A stretch of 64,000 bases of DNA from Ruminiclostridium sp. (GCA_017935365.1 JAGBHT010000010.1:1-64000), one strand, 5' to 3'; positions 24,771 through 34,352 are shown, counted from the first letter of the stretch. Notes: a model not told the origin generated them from the letters alone. Program-made: numbers and translations.

Positions 24771-25949
24771 TTAAGAAACATATTCCGTCTTTACGGTGAG
24801 GTCGGAATTTGTGGGGTTCGGTACGGGATCAATTATGTTGTCGACATATGTAACGCCGTATACCAGATAATCCATAGTAAGTATCTGCATATCGTCAAGC
24901 GTTGCGCCTGCGCCCACTCTTGCAAGTCCGTCCTTGTCGCGGATCTCACCCTCGAATATCTTTGCCTTGCCCTTCTTTACATAGTCATAAAGCGTGTCCG
25001 CTATTGTGATCGTTTCTTTCTTGCAGGTTGATGAATAAGGGGTCAGCTTTACAAAAGCCTCACTGAAGCCTCCGATATAGTCCTCAGCCATGAAGTTGTC
25101 GCTTATGCAGGTTCTTACAGTATCCGTGATATAGGTTGCCCAGTTCAGATAATAACCGACAAGTCCGTATTTCGGAGCCGAATAAGCCATATCGCTTGTA
25201 AAGCCGATTGACTTCATACCGATTGAATCGCAGTAGTACATACAGTAATCATCTGACTGATAGGAGAATATCACATCGCAGCCTCTGCTTTCGAGCGTGT
25301 TGACAGCCGTTTCGGTCTGTGCTTTTGTTTCGGCATAGATTATCTCGACATCTGTTTCACGCTCTTTGTAGATCTGCTGAATGCCGAGTATGAACGCATT
25401 TATAACGCCGTTTGAGCCGTACATCAGATCATCGGCTACAATTCCTATCTTATGCGATGATGAGTTCCACGCGGCTACAGTGCCGCAGATGAACGACGGC
25501 TGATAGAGCTTAGGACGGAATGTCGTGAGGTTTGTGAGTGACGCTGTACCGCCGTAGCTCAGTATATAGACGTCTTTATCCTTTTTTGCATAGCTCAGAG
25601 CAGAGTTTGCGAAAACGTGGGAAGCGGAAACTATGATACTGCAACCCTCGTTCTTCAGTGCCTTTACGGCATTTTCAAACTGCGAAACCGCAACGCCGTC
25701 AACATAGCACGTTTCAAGTCCGAGCGCTGTTTCTATATCCTTACGGCTTTTTTCAAACATATATGTCATATTGTCGTGGGAAACTTCTTCGTTATAGACG
25801 TATCCGACCTTTGCCGATGTGTCGGCGACATAGTCCGGGATGGAAGAATCGTCCGATGAGCTTGCGTTGTCGCCTGAGCAGGCGCAGAGCGTAAGTACTG
25901 CCGCCATTGAGAGCGCAAGCAGTTTTATGTAAAGTGAAAGTTTTTTCAA
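24771..25949 (-). CDS. BMP family substrate-binding lipoprotein
   Basis: 392 residues. A signal peptide ends in the lipobox LTLC-AC, so it is a lipoprotein on the outer face of the membrane. The body matches the basic membrane protein/PnrA-like family (GYVYNEEVSHDNMTYMFEKS, YGSNGVINAFILG, GLVGYYLNWATYI), which bind nucleosides or similar ligands for ABC importers. No transporter genes are adjacent, so it is an orphan receptor. I choose the TTG at 25949 because GGAGG lies nine bases upstream; the longer ATG frame would put 21 residues before the signal peptide. Confidence 0.85.
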   Translation of the reverse strand: MKKLSLYIKLLALSMAAVLTLCACSGDNASSSDDSSIPDYVADTSAKVGYVYNEEVSHDNMTYMFEKSRKDIETALGLETCYVDGVAVSQFENAVKALKNEGCSIIVSASHVFANSALSYAKKDKDVYILSYGGTASLTNLTTFRPKLYQPSFICGTVAAWNSSSHKIGIVADDLMYGSNGVINAFILGIQQIYKERETDVEIIYAETKAQTETAVNTLESRGCDVIFSYQSDDYCMYYCDSIGMKSIGFTSDMAYSAPKYGLVGYYLNWATYITDTVRTCISDNFMAEDYIGGFSEAFVKLTPYSSTCKKETITIADTLYDYVKKGKAKIFEGEIRDKDGLARVGAGATLDDMQILTMDYLVYGVTYVDNIIDPVPNPTNSDLTVKTEYVS

Positions 25950-26072
25950 CGTAGTGTACCTCCGGTGAATTTCTGTTGGTCGCTGTGCCTTCCGGTACAG
26001 CTTCCTCATCATATTCGCTATAAGTATAACACATTTTCACAGAAAATTCACCCTCTTTTTTGAAAAATTGTT

Positions 26073-26100
26073 TTGATTTTTTTCAAATTTGTGATATACT
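26073..26100 (+). promoter_or_regulatory. Promoter of PrsA-like lipoprotein gene
   Basis: TTGATT at 26073-26078, 16 bases, TATACT at 26095-26100. Confidence 0.65.
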
Positions 26101-26175
26101 TATATAGTCACAGCAGTACGTTATGCAATTTACACAAATATCCTACTGCATAAATTAAGGAAGGACCGTATAAAA

Positions 26176-27603
26176 ATGAAGAAAAGAACAGCGGCTGTAG
26201 CCGCAATGCTTGCCTGCACTATGATGTTTTCAGGCTGTAGCGACAGTATTCTTACATCGTCGGGCACAGACAACACAACAAGCACAGAAAATATATGGAC
26301 GGCAAACGATGATGACGTGGTAGCATGGACTACAGTTGATTCGTTATCGGCAGAGGACAAGGAATATTATCAGGTGAAATTCAAGGATTTCTATTCCGAA
26401 TATGCGTTTACTATCGCCAACTACGGACTTGACGAAACAAATTCGGCTTATGCCTCATATGCACAGTACTACAGAAAAAATATCATAGATATGCTGACTA
26501 ACGAAAAGCTTATAATGAAAAAAGCAAGCGAACTCGGACTTGATCAGCTTTCTGAAGAAGAGATGAAGACAGTCGAGGAAACTTACCTCAAGAATCTCAA
26601 CGACTGGTATGCTTCGTATGAAAAAAAGGCAAAGGAAGCGCTCGGATTAAGCACCGATGAAACCTCAGGTACAGAGGACAGTGCAAATGACGAAAAGATA
26701 CTCGAAAAGGAAAAGGAACTTTTCAACGAGTATATTTCAGGCTTCGGACTGTCTGAAGAAACGTTCCTTAAGTGGCAGACAAATACCGCAATACAGAAGA
26801 AGGTCAACGATTATCTTGTAAAGGATATAACCGTTTCCGATTCTGAGGTCGAGGACTATGTAACCAAGCTTACGAAAGAAGCAAAGGAAACTTACGAAAA
26901 GAGCGTTTCGCAGTATGCGTCGGATTCTGAATATCAGAAGGTATGGATACCCGATGACGCAAGAAGAATAAAATATATAGTTGTTTCTATCCCCTCGTCG
27001 GATTACGCCGAGATAAACGCCGCAAGAAACGAGAGCGGCGCAGATGACGCCGAGATCGACAAGATGCGTGACGAAAAGCTTGCAGAGATAAAGAGCAAGG
27101 CTGAGACCGCACTTGAAAAGGCTACAGCAGAAGGCGCCGATTTTGACGCTGTTATCAAGGAATACAGCAGTGCGTACAGCGAAGATACGGAAGGACAGAC
27201 AACGCTTGTTCTCAACAACAAGGACGGACTTTCCGAGGCTCTTTACAACGGCGTGTTCGATCTGAAAAATCCCGGTGATGTAAGCGGACTTATCCCGACA
27301 GACGGCGGATACTATATCGTCAAGTATGAAAGCAAGGCAACGGTTACTGACGAACAGATCAAAGAGTACAAGGCTACAGTCAAGGAGCAACTGCTTTCAT
27401 CACGTCAGAACGACACCACAAACAGAGCTATTGAAGAATGGCGCAACGCAGTCGGCTATGAATATGACTATGATAAGCTGAATATCACCAAGGAAGAGGA
27501 TACTTCATCGGATTCTTCGCAGTCTTCGGACAGCTCGGCAGATTCAAAGACTGAAAGCGAAACATCTTCCGGAACAGCTTCCGATACCACAACATCGGAA
27601 TAA
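26176..27603 (+). CDS. PrsA/SurA-like peptidyl-prolyl isomerase lipoprotein
   Basis: 475 residues. Signal peptide with lipobox FSGC at about residue 22. A SurA-like helical N-domain follows (about 55-260), then a region around 255-400 resembling a PPIC-type rotamase (YIVVSIPSSDY, FDAVIKEYSS, PGDVSGLIPTDGGYYIVKYES), with an insertion of about 40 residues rich in Ala/Glu/Lys. The tail after 440 is Ser/Thr/Asp-only, probably disordered. It likely folds exported proteins at the wall side of the membrane. Confidence 0.82.
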   Translation: MKKRTAAVAAMLACTMMFSGCSDSILTSSGTDNTTSTENIWTANDDDVVAWTTVDSLSAEDKEYYQVKFKDFYSEYAFTIANYGLDETNSAYASYAQYYRKNIIDMLTNEKLIMKKASELGLDQLSEEEMKTVEETYLKNLNDWYASYEKKAKEALGLSTDETSGTEDSANDEKILEKEKELFNEYISGFGLSEETFLKWQTNTAIQKKVNDYLVKDITVSDSEVEDYVTKLTKEAKETYEKSVSQYASDSEYQKVWIPDDARRIKYIVVSIPSSDYAEINAARNESGADDAEIDKMRDEKLAEIKSKAETALEKATAEGADFDAVIKEYSSAYSEDTEGQTTLVLNNKDGLSEALYNGVFDLKNPGDVSGLIPTDGGYYIVKYESKATVTDEQIKEYKATVKEQLLSSRQNDTTNRAIEEWRNAVGYEYDYDKLNITKEEDTSSDSSQSSDSSADSKTESETSSGTASDTTTSE

Positions 27604-27617
27604 AACAATTCAACATA

Positions 27618-27645
27618 AAACCGCCCCGACTGAGGGCGGTTTTTT
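27618..27645 (+). terminator. Terminator of PrsA-like gene
   Basis: AACCGCCC pairs with GGGCGGTT around a short loop, then a T-run (27618-27645). Confidence 0.88.
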
Positions 27646-27660
27646 AAAGGGAGAAATTAT

Positions 27661-28545
27661 ATGCCTTTATGTACATTGTGCCCCAGAAACTGCCGTATCG
27701 ACCGCAGTAAGACAACAGGTATATGCTCTGTAAAAGGACTTAAAGTAGCCAAAGCTTCGCTACATTTCGGAGAAGAACCGTGTATATCCGGAACGGACGG
27801 CAGGGGTGCGGGGACTATATTCTTTTCGGGCTGTCCGCTGAAATGTATATTCTGTCAGAATATGCCGATAAGCCGTGACGGCTATGGCAAGGAAATATCG
27901 TCCGCACGCCTTGGCGAGATAATGCTTGAACTTCAGGAAAAGGGCGCGCATAATATTGATCTTGTAACTCCGACGCATTATGCCGATGTTATAGCGGACG
28001 TTCTTGAAAAAATCAAGCCGCAGCTTGAGATCCCCGTTGTATATAACTGCGGCGGATATGAAAAGGTTGAAACGCTTGAAATGCTTGACGGACTGATTGA
28101 CATTTATCTGCCGGATTTTAAGTACGCATCGCCCGACCTTGCCCGTGAGTATTCGTCCGCTCCGGATTATCCCGATACAGCGACTAAGGCTGTCGCCGAG
28201 ATGTACCGTCAGACGGGAAAGGTCAGGTTCGATGAGAACGGACTTATGAAAAAGGGTGTTCTTGTGCGTCATCTTGTACTCCCCGGATGCCGTCACGACA
28301 GTATGAAAGTGCTTGATATACTAAAAGCAACAGTGCCGGTGAGCGATATCCGCATAAGCCTTATGCGGCAGTACACGCCTTGCGGAAAAGCCCTTGAGAT
28401 AAAGAATCTTTCAAGGCGGCTGACTACTTTTGAGTACAACTCCGTTACGGACTATGCAGCTCAGCTTGGTTTTGACGGATATACGCAGGAAAAGGAAAGC
28501 GCAACGTTTGAATATACTCCGGAATGGGATCTTGAGGGCGTCTGA
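27661..28545 (+). CDS. Radical SAM protein, PflA-like (COG1313 type)
   Basis: 294 residues. An N-terminal Cys cluster, CTLCPRNCRID, is followed by the radical SAM iron-sulfur motif CPLKCIFC (Cys-x3-Cys-x2-Cys) at about 59-66. LVTPTHYADVI and DIYLPDFKYASPD fit the family of PflA-like proteins with unknown targets. It probably generates a radical on a partner or modifies one; no glycyl-radical enzyme lies next to it (pflB-pflA are a separate pair at 37202). GGGAGA precedes the ATG. Confidence 0.85.
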   Translation: MPLCTLCPRNCRIDRSKTTGICSVKGLKVAKASLHFGEEPCISGTDGRGAGTIFFSGCPLKCIFCQNMPISRDGYGKEISSARLGEIMLELQEKGAHNIDLVTPTHYADVIADVLEKIKPQLEIPVVYNCGGYEKVETLEMLDGLIDIYLPDFKYASPDLAREYSSAPDYPDTATKAVAEMYRQTGKVRFDENGLMKKGVLVRHLVLPGCRHDSMKVLDILKATVPVSDIRISLMRQYTPCGKALEIKNLSRRLTTFEYNSVTDYAAQLGFDGYTQEKESATFEYTPEWDLEGV

Positions 28546-28564
28546 ACGATTGCGGCATATAGCA

Positions 28565-28600
28565 ATCCCGCCGGCTTTTATTACAGTCGGCGGGATTTTT
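28565..28600. terminator. Terminator between convergent genes
   Basis: ATCCCGCCG (28565-28573) pairs with CGGCGGGAT (28588-28596), then a T-run on the plus strand. It also lies downstream of the minus-strand nucleotidase gene. Confidence 0.85.
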
Positions 28601-28626
28601 GCGCCTGTATTACGTTGTAAAGTAGT

Positions 28627-30732
28627 TTATTTCCTGCGTTTGCCGGAAACAGCAAGCACAGCGGCGGTAAGTGCAACTATCATAACAGTAGGTACTGCAA
28701 CCGGCATACCTGAATCGGGATTCTTTACAGCACCCGAACTTTCGCCGGGAACTGCCGTTGACGGAGCGTCGGTTGCGGCAGGAACTGTGGTTTCTGTTGT
28801 TGTATCGGTTTCTGACGGTAGTGTGGTTGAAGGCGTTTTTACAGGGATAGTCGCAGTTTCTTCTTTTCCGCATACCGAGCAGGTGCGCTTCATAATGCCT
28901 TCTTCGGTAAATGTTGCGTCCTTTTCTGTTGTCCATTCGCCATAGCTGTGACCGGTAGCCGCTATGGCTTCGGTTACATATTCTGCGCCGCGCAGATATG
29001 TTATTGAACCGTCGTTTTCGCAGGTCGGCTCTGTTTTAGCTGTGTAAAGGCGCATTCTTTTCTGACCGTACGGGTCTGCGTATGCGCTGTCTGCCGTTAT
29101 ATTTCCGCCGAGACAGTCGGTGATGTAGGTAATAAGAGCTTCATAGTCGAGTACGGTTTCATCTTTTACTATTTTGCAGTTTTCAAGCATTGTAAATCCG
29201 CCGCCGCAGGACTTGAGAAGGTAATTGTGGGATGCGACCGTGTAAATCCTGTCCGGGTCGATCGGCTCGCCGCCTACCATGACATTGTTTACTCTTCTTT
29301 TGCCGTCTACCTTGACAAAAAGTTTATTTTCATCTGTTACTACGGGTGATGGTATAGTCGTGTCAACGTCAAAGGTTATACCTGCAACGTGCTGAAAACC
29401 GCCGGATTCGTACGAAAGATCGCCTGCATACTCTACAGACATTTCGAGCATATCAAGTATTGTCTGACCGCTGAGCTCAGCGGTGCAAAGAAGATTTCCG
29501 AACGGGTGTGCGGATATGAGGTCGCCGACCGTTATATCGCCCTTTGTGATATCGGCTCTCAGTCCGCCGCCGTTGATAAATGCAATATCGGCGTCCATAA
29601 CGTTAAGATACGCATCGGCACAGAAGTCGCCGAGGTTTGTTTCCTGCTGACGTACAAGGCGGTTGCCTGTTGCGGGATCGTTCATACATAAAGTCACGTC
29701 AGACTTTGCAACTGTTTTTCCTGAGGCTTCGTTTATGTTGTCGGAAATACTGCTTATATATGACAGCGTTTCGGAATCCTGCTCAGGGCAGTGCGCTCTG
29801 TCTTCCATTATAACAGAGGATATTTCCGATGCGGCAGAATCGTTTTCGTATTCTTCGATATAAAGCTTTCCGAAGTGTTCAAATTTTGAACCTGTCGAAA
29901 CGGAAACGACCCCTTTTCCGTCCTTATCCGTATATTTGTCAGTGATCATATATGTGTGCGAGTGACCGTCAATATATCCGTCAAGACCTGATACGTTTGC
30001 TATTATCTCGCCTGTTGTCCAGGGTGTGCTTGAAGGGTCGATACCGGTATGGGCAACCGCTATTACAATATCCGCACCTGCGGCTTTTGCGTCGCCTATC
30101 GTGTCCTGAACACGCTTGTAAAGTTCTTTTCCGTTATCGCCGCCGCAGAAGCTGTATATATCATTGCCGTTTTCATCCTTGAAATAGTTCGGATTTGACA
30201 TACTATAGGCTTCGGGAGTGGTTATTCCGATAAAAGCGATATTCGTGTTGAATTTTTTTATCATCTTGTATGGCATAAATACAGTCTTGCCTGTCCTGAG
30301 ATCTATAAAATTACAGCAGACATAATCGTATGACACGCTGTTTGCTATCTCAAGAAAACGTTCAACGCCGAAGTCGAACTCATGGTTTCCGGGGACTGCA
30401 ACGTCATAACCCATCTTTTCCATTATTTCTGCCGCCCACATACCTTTTGACAGGGCGCCTATTATCCCGCCCTGGATAGAATCGCCTGCGTCTACAAGTA
30501 TAGTTTCGTTGTTTGCGTCGTTTTGATTGCTTTTGATATCTGCGGCAAGCGAGGCATAGCCGATCGCAGTATCCGTCTGCTCGTAGGCGTTATGTACGTC
30601 GTTTGTAAAATATACGATAATGTCTTTTTCCGTGTCTTCATCGTAATAATCCTCTGCAAAAGCGGTAATTCCCGCTGTCAGAAACAGAATCGAAGTCAGC
30701 AACAAGGATGTTGCTTTTTTAAACAGCTTCAT
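28627..30732 (-). CDS. Cell-wall-anchored 5'-nucleotidase/2',3'-cyclic phosphodiesterase (UshA-like)
   Basis: 701 residues. Signal peptide (to about residue 26, AFA-ED). Metallophosphatase motifs: FTNDVH, LVDAGDSIQG, PGNHEFDFG, VAHTG, GHSHT. A 5'-nucleotidase C-terminal domain follows (FINGGGLRADI, GDLISAHPFGN). Next is a GHSYGEWT...CSVCGKEE zinc-ribbon-like module, a Thr/Ser/Pro wall-spanning stretch, then NPDSG, a hydrophobic helix and KRRK: a sortase-type sorting signal. It dephosphorylates nucleotides outside the cell for salvage. AAAGGAG precedes the ATG. Confidence 0.93.
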   Translation of the reverse strand: MKLFKKATSLLLTSILFLTAGITAFAEDYYDEDTEKDIIVYFTNDVHNAYEQTDTAIGYASLAADIKSNQNDANNETILVDAGDSIQGGIIGALSKGMWAAEIMEKMGYDVAVPGNHEFDFGVERFLEIANSVSYDYVCCNFIDLRTGKTVFMPYKMIKKFNTNIAFIGITTPEAYSMSNPNYFKDENGNDIYSFCGGDNGKELYKRVQDTIGDAKAAGADIVIAVAHTGIDPSSTPWTTGEIIANVSGLDGYIDGHSHTYMITDKYTDKDGKGVVSVSTGSKFEHFGKLYIEEYENDSAASEISSVIMEDRAHCPEQDSETLSYISSISDNINEASGKTVAKSDVTLCMNDPATGNRLVRQQETNLGDFCADAYLNVMDADIAFINGGGLRADITKGDITVGDLISAHPFGNLLCTAELSGQTILDMLEMSVEYAGDLSYESGGFQHVAGITFDVDTTIPSPVVTDENKLFVKVDGKRRVNNVMVGGEPIDPDRIYTVASHNYLLKSCGGGFTMLENCKIVKDETVLDYEALITYITDCLGGNITADSAYADPYGQKRMRLYTAKTEPTCENDGSITYLRGAEYVTEAIAATGHSYGEWTTEKDATFTEEGIMKRTCSVCGKEETATIPVKTPSTTLPSETDTTTETTVPAATDAPSTAVPGESSGAVKNPDSGMPVAVPTVMIVALTAAVLAVSGKRRK

Positions 30733-30880
30733 TGTATTCTCCTTTGATCTATTTTGCTTAATTTATTTTACTGATGGTATTTTATCACATTTTTTCGCAT
30801 TTTGCAACCTTCAAAAAACTTTTATTGCTTCACAATAGTATATTTTTCAGTCGGCGGATTCTTATGTTTTGTAAAAACTC

Positions 30881-30909
30881 TTGACAATTGTTCTATTTTG
30901 AACTATAAT
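30881..30909 (+). promoter_or_regulatory. Promoter of marR-TSUP operon
   Basis: TTGACA at 30881-30886, 17 bases, TATAAT at 30904-30909: consensus. Confidence 0.92.
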
Positions 30910-30929
30910 AGAATTGTTCAAAATAGAAC
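30890..30929 (+). promoter_or_regulatory. Double MarR-type operator
   Basis: GTTCTATTTTGAAC (30890-30903) fills the promoter spacer; its exact reverse complement GTTCAAAATAGAAC (30916-30929) sits just after the -10 box. Each is itself a near-palindrome (GTTC...GAAC). Bound repressor would cover the -10 and start site, so the MarR protein encoded next probably represses its own operon. Confidence 0.82.
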
Positions 30930-30943
30930 TAAAGAGGTGTGAT

Positions 30944-31396
30944 ATGACGCTTAATAAATTCTGGGAGTTTTTGCTGAGCTTTGAGAACGAATACTGTAAA
31001 TACAGAAAACGGATAATGAACAGATATTCATTGACTGCAGCGGAAACCGACATACTTATGTTCCTTGCGAACAATCCTTGCTATGATACAGCCGCCGAGG
31101 TTTCAAAGATACGGCATATACCGAAGTCGCAGGTTTCGCTGTCTGTAAAATCGCTGTGTGAAAAGGGACTGCTTGAAAGCGGTCATACGCAGGGTAACAG
31201 GAAAAGCATACATCTTGTTGTAACAGACAATGCAGAGCCTGTTGTGAGATACGGCAGAAAAGTTCAGGCGGAGTTTTCCAAAGTGATATTTGACGGTTTT
31301 ACCAAAGAAGAAACAGATGAGTTTGAAAAGCTCCATATGAAGATGGCTGATAACATAGAAAAAAGCACAGAACCCAAAGCGGAAGAAAAGGAGTAA
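30944..31396 (+). CDS. MarR family transcriptional regulator
   Basis: 150 residues. The winged helix-turn-helix is clear: LTAAETDILMFLANNP, then IPKSQVSLSVKSLCEKGLLE as recognition helix and wing approach. The ATG at 30944 follows AGAGG (30933-30937); the in-frame start at 30914 lies inside the operator. It forms an operon with the TSUP transporter five bases downstream, so the ligand may be the exported or imported anion. Confidence 0.92.
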   Translation: MTLNKFWEFLLSFENEYCKYRKRIMNRYSLTAAETDILMFLANNPCYDTAAEVSKIRHIPKSQVSLSVKSLCEKGLLESGHTQGNRKSIHLVVTDNAEPVVRYGRKVQAEFSKVIFDGFTKEETDEFEKLHMKMADNIEKSTEPKAEEKE

Positions 31397-31401
31397 TTGA
31401 G

Positions 31402-32178
31402 ATGGAAACTGTATTGACTGTTCTGGTATGTCTTTTTGCGGGACTGGGCGCAGGTCTCGGCACGGGTTTTGCCGGAATGAGCGCCGCCGCTGTAATTACA
31501 CCGCTTCTTGTTACGTTTCTAGGTATGGAACCGTATACGGCGGTAGGAATTGCGCTTGCGTCGGACGTTCTTGCAAGTGCGGTATCGGCATATACATACG
31601 GCAAAAACAAGAACCTTGATGTGAAAAACGGCATTGTTATGATGATTACGGTGCTTGTGTTCACTGTAGTCGGAAGTTATATATCGAGCCTTGTGCCGTC
31701 TGTCGCTATGGGAAATTTTTCGGTATTCATGACGCTGATACTCGGTATTAAGTTTATAGTGAAGCCGGTAATGACTACTAAAGAGGATATGGCGGTCGTA
31801 TCGGCAAAGTCACGGATTGTTAAATCGGTGATATGTGGCGCCGTGGTAGGATTTATCTGCGGGTTTATCGGGGCCGGCGGCGGTATGATGATGTTGCTTC
31901 TTCTCACAAGCGTTATGGGATATGAGCTGAAAACGGCGGTAGGTACAAGCGTGTTTATTATGACGTTCACGGCGCTTACAGGTTCGGTATCGCACTTTGC
32001 AATAGGCGGTTTGCCCGAAGTGCTGCCGTTTGTCCTGTGTATTGTATTCACGCTGATATTCGCAAGGATAGCCGCAAAGATAGCAAACAAGGCAAGCACA
32101 AAGACGCTTAACCGTGTAACGGGCATTATTCTTGTTATACTGGGTGTGGTCGTGCTTGGCTTTTCGCTGATAAAATAA
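31402..32178 (+). CDS. TSUP (TauE/SafE) family anion transporter
   Basis: 258 residues with about eight membrane segments in two pseudo-repeats; GAGLGTGFAGMSAAAVITPLL and GFICGFIGAGGGMMMLLLL are the paired Gly-rich family motifs. Members move sulfite, sulfonates or other organosulfur anions. The substrate is unknown. Co-transcribed with the marR gene; its ATG follows AAAAGGAG at the end of marR. Confidence 0.9.
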   Translation: METVLTVLVCLFAGLGAGLGTGFAGMSAAAVITPLLVTFLGMEPYTAVGIALASDVLASAVSAYTYGKNKNLDVKNGIVMMITVLVFTVVGSYISSLVPSVAMGNFSVFMTLILGIKFIVKPVMTTKEDMAVVSAKSRIVKSVICGAVVGFICGFIGAGGGMMMLLLLTSVMGYELKTAVGTSVFIMTFTALTGSVSHFAIGGLPEVLPFVLCIVFTLIFARIAAKIANKASTKTLNRVTGIILVILGVVVLGFSLIK

Positions 32179-32184
32179 ACGGAT

Positions 32185-32224
32185 AAACAGACAGCCGCGG
32201 TTTTTTCGCCGCGGCTGTCTGTTT
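32185..32224. terminator. Bidirectional terminator
   Basis: A perfect 16-bp stem AAACAGACAGCCGCGG / CCGCGGCTGTCTGTTT (32185-32200 and 32209-32224) between convergent genes. Confidence 0.92.
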
Positions 32225-32735
32225 ATTCTGCGCTCAGTTCTGCATTGTCTGTTGTTTCATTTGTCTTTACGGATTTCTTTTCTCTGAATATAAGACCGAA
32301 TATCGCTCTTACAACAGGTCCGGCAAAGAATAGTTGCCAGCACAGTGCCATAGGAAAGTTGACAGCTGTTGTCTGTAACCACACGGCTATTATTTCACTG
32401 CCTGCGTCTTTGAACAGCAGAGTAGCGGCAAGGCTCATAAGCGGACACATAAAGATAACTGATATAACAGATATTCCGAGAACTGTGAAGAACGGATTGT
32501 CATGTTCGGGATCTACTATTCTGAAAGTCTTGTATTTGGCTATTTTGCCGACTATGAAAAAGTCGAGCACAAAAGCGATCGGTCCCATTATTGCAAGCTC
32601 CTTGAAAGCAAGCAGAAAGACCTCGTTTGTCATACCGCCGATATTCAGCGCTATGTTGTAGCATATCATGGCGTACACCATAAAGAACACCATGATGACC
32701 GTGAATACTATTTCCTGAAATAAGTTTTTGGGCAT
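32223..32735 (-). CDS. DUF2798-like four-helix membrane protein
   Basis: 170 residues, about four membrane segments (VFTVIMVFFMVYAMICYN, IMGPIAFVLDFFIVGKIA, TVLGISVISVIFMCPLMSLA, FPMALCWQLFFAGPVVRAIF). It resembles DUF2798 membrane proteins of unknown function. The ATG at 32735 is set by AGGAGG (32743-32748). Just upstream ATAACGA and TCGTTAT (about 32753-32781) form a possible operator. The stop lies within the terminator stem. Confidence 0.75.
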   Translation of the reverse strand: MPKNLFQEIVFTVIMVFFMVYAMICYNIALNIGGMTNEVFLLAFKELAIMGPIAFVLDFFIVGKIAKYKTFRIVDPEHDNPFFTVLGISVISVIFMCPLMSLAATLLFKDAGSEIIAVWLQTTAVNFPMALCWQLFFAGPVVRAIFGLIFREKKSVKTNETTDNAELSAE

Positions 32736-32921
32736 AAAAAATCCTCCTAATAATAACGATTTATTGTGTTGTTCGTTATCATCCGGAGGATGTGCGTTTC
32801 CAATTAGACCAATATTTAATTTACAATAATATTCTAACATAATTGCAGTTTTAGGTCAATCGGAGAGAAAAACGAAAATTATCAATAGAAAATGTGATTT
32901 TTAAGCAATCTGACTATATGC

Positions 32922-34352
32922 CTATTTGTCGTTATAGCCGATGATCTTGACAAGCCTTATGTCGGTGTAGCCGTATGCGCTCATCGGGTAGTCCACTCTG
33001 TCGGTGGTGTTGCTGTTGATAAGTAAGTCAACAACATTGCCGTTGTCATCGTATATCACCTTTGAAACTATTACGCTGTGGTGAGCCCAGCCGTCAACCA
33101 CATACTGTATCACATCGCCGGGCTGTGCGCTGAATATGTTTCCGTCGGTTTCGGCAACCAGACCTTTACCCGTATTCTTGTTGCAGTATTCGTAGAAATA
33201 TTCCGTGCCTGACCACGAGCCTGATCTGCCTGTCGGAGATTCGAAAATGTCGCCTTCGTCGTCAAACCATTTCCACTGCTGGTCGCCGCTCCAGTCCATC
33301 GGTATTCCTGATGCGAAAAGTGCCTGTGAAACATAGTTTTGGCAGTTTCCGCCGTAGATCGCATAGTCACTGTAAGCAGGGTTTCTTATTACCTTTTCAC
33401 CGTCGACCCATTTATATGAATATGCAACGGCTTTGTCACGGTCATATTCGTGCTTTGCGGTTTTTGTGGTTTTGAAGCTGTCGGGGTCTGCGTTATAGTC
33501 AGAAAGCATCTGTTCCTGCGCGGTTATGTTGGTTTCTGCCTCGGCTTTGAGCGTTTTCAGAATGCCCGAATACATTTTGTCGCAGTCGGTATTGTCAGGT
33601 ATCTTCATATCTTTCAGATAATATTCGTCATAGTCGTAACCGAGATAATTCATTACACGCTCTTCAATAAGCAGATTTACATCGGTGTCTTCCGCAAGAA
33701 TGTCAAACTTGTATTTTCCGTCCGTACCTTTTGAAACCTGCGCTTCAACTTCCATACCGCAGGACTCGGCAGGGGTATCGCATATTGCAAACGAAACCTT
33801 TTCGCTTATCGTGTAGTTCAGCGTGTAAACGCCTTTTTTAACTGTTGCGCTTTCAACGTTTATCACAAATGAGGCTTCATCATATCTTAAATCGGCACTG
33901 TGGCTCTGCCTTTCGTATATCAGATACTGCAAAGATGTATTGCAGAAGCCTGCGTACAGCTTGCCGTATGTATTGTCGGTGTTGAAATACTGCGACAGCG
34001 ATTTATATTCAAGTTCGCCCGTGTATTCGTATTTATCCGAGGTATAATCGAGCAGTAACTGCCTTATCTCATCGGGAAGCTTTACGTTTTTTTCGGTGGT
34101 CACTTCACTGCTGACAAGGGTTATTTTTTCGGGTTCTGCCGTGTCGGTAACGGGTACCGTTTCGCTGTCGGAAGAAGTTTCTTCTTCTGCGATATTGTTG
34201 CCTGAAGATGTATTGCTTTCATTGTTCTGCTTTACAAAACCTAGCAGAGCCAGGAACGCACCTATTACCACCGCCGCCGAGATGCCTATCATAGCAAGCT
34301 TTTTCAGCTTAGTGTTTCTGTGCCTGTATCTGTATCGTCTTTTCCTGTACAA
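32922..34352 (-). CDS. Membrane-anchored amidase-6-type (papain-like) protein
   Basis: 476 residues. An Arg/Tyr-rich start, then a membrane helix (about 20-40), an acidic Ser/Glu linker, a middle domain of about 200 residues, and a C-terminal putative amidase domain (about 315-476). GGNCQNYVSQAL gives the catalytic Cys, GWAHHSVIVSK the His, and LLINSNTTDR a following Asn. Such domains are found on Firmicutes surface proteins and may cleave wall peptides. It starts with TTG after CAGGAG. Monocistronic. Confidence 0.82.
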   Translation of the reverse strand: MYRKRRYRYRHRNTKLKKLAMIGISAAVVIGAFLALLGFVKQNNESNTSSGNNIAEEETSSDSETVPVTDTAEPEKITLVSSEVTTEKNVKLPDEIRQLLLDYTSDKYEYTGELEYKSLSQYFNTDNTYGKLYAGFCNTSLQYLIYERQSHSADLRYDEASFVINVESATVKKGVYTLNYTISEKVSFAICDTPAESCGMEVEAQVSKGTDGKYKFDILAEDTDVNLLIEERVMNYLGYDYDEYYLKDMKIPDNTDCDKMYSGILKTLKAEAETNITAQEQMLSDYNADPDSFKTTKTAKHEYDRDKAVAYSYKWVDGEKVIRNPAYSDYAIYGGNCQNYVSQALFASGIPMDWSGDQQWKWFDDEGDIFESPTGRSGSWSGTEYFYEYCNKNTGKGLVAETDGNIFSAQPGDVIQYVVDGWAHHSVIVSKVIYDDNGNVVDLLINSNTTDRVDYPMSAYGYTDIRLVKIIGYNDK

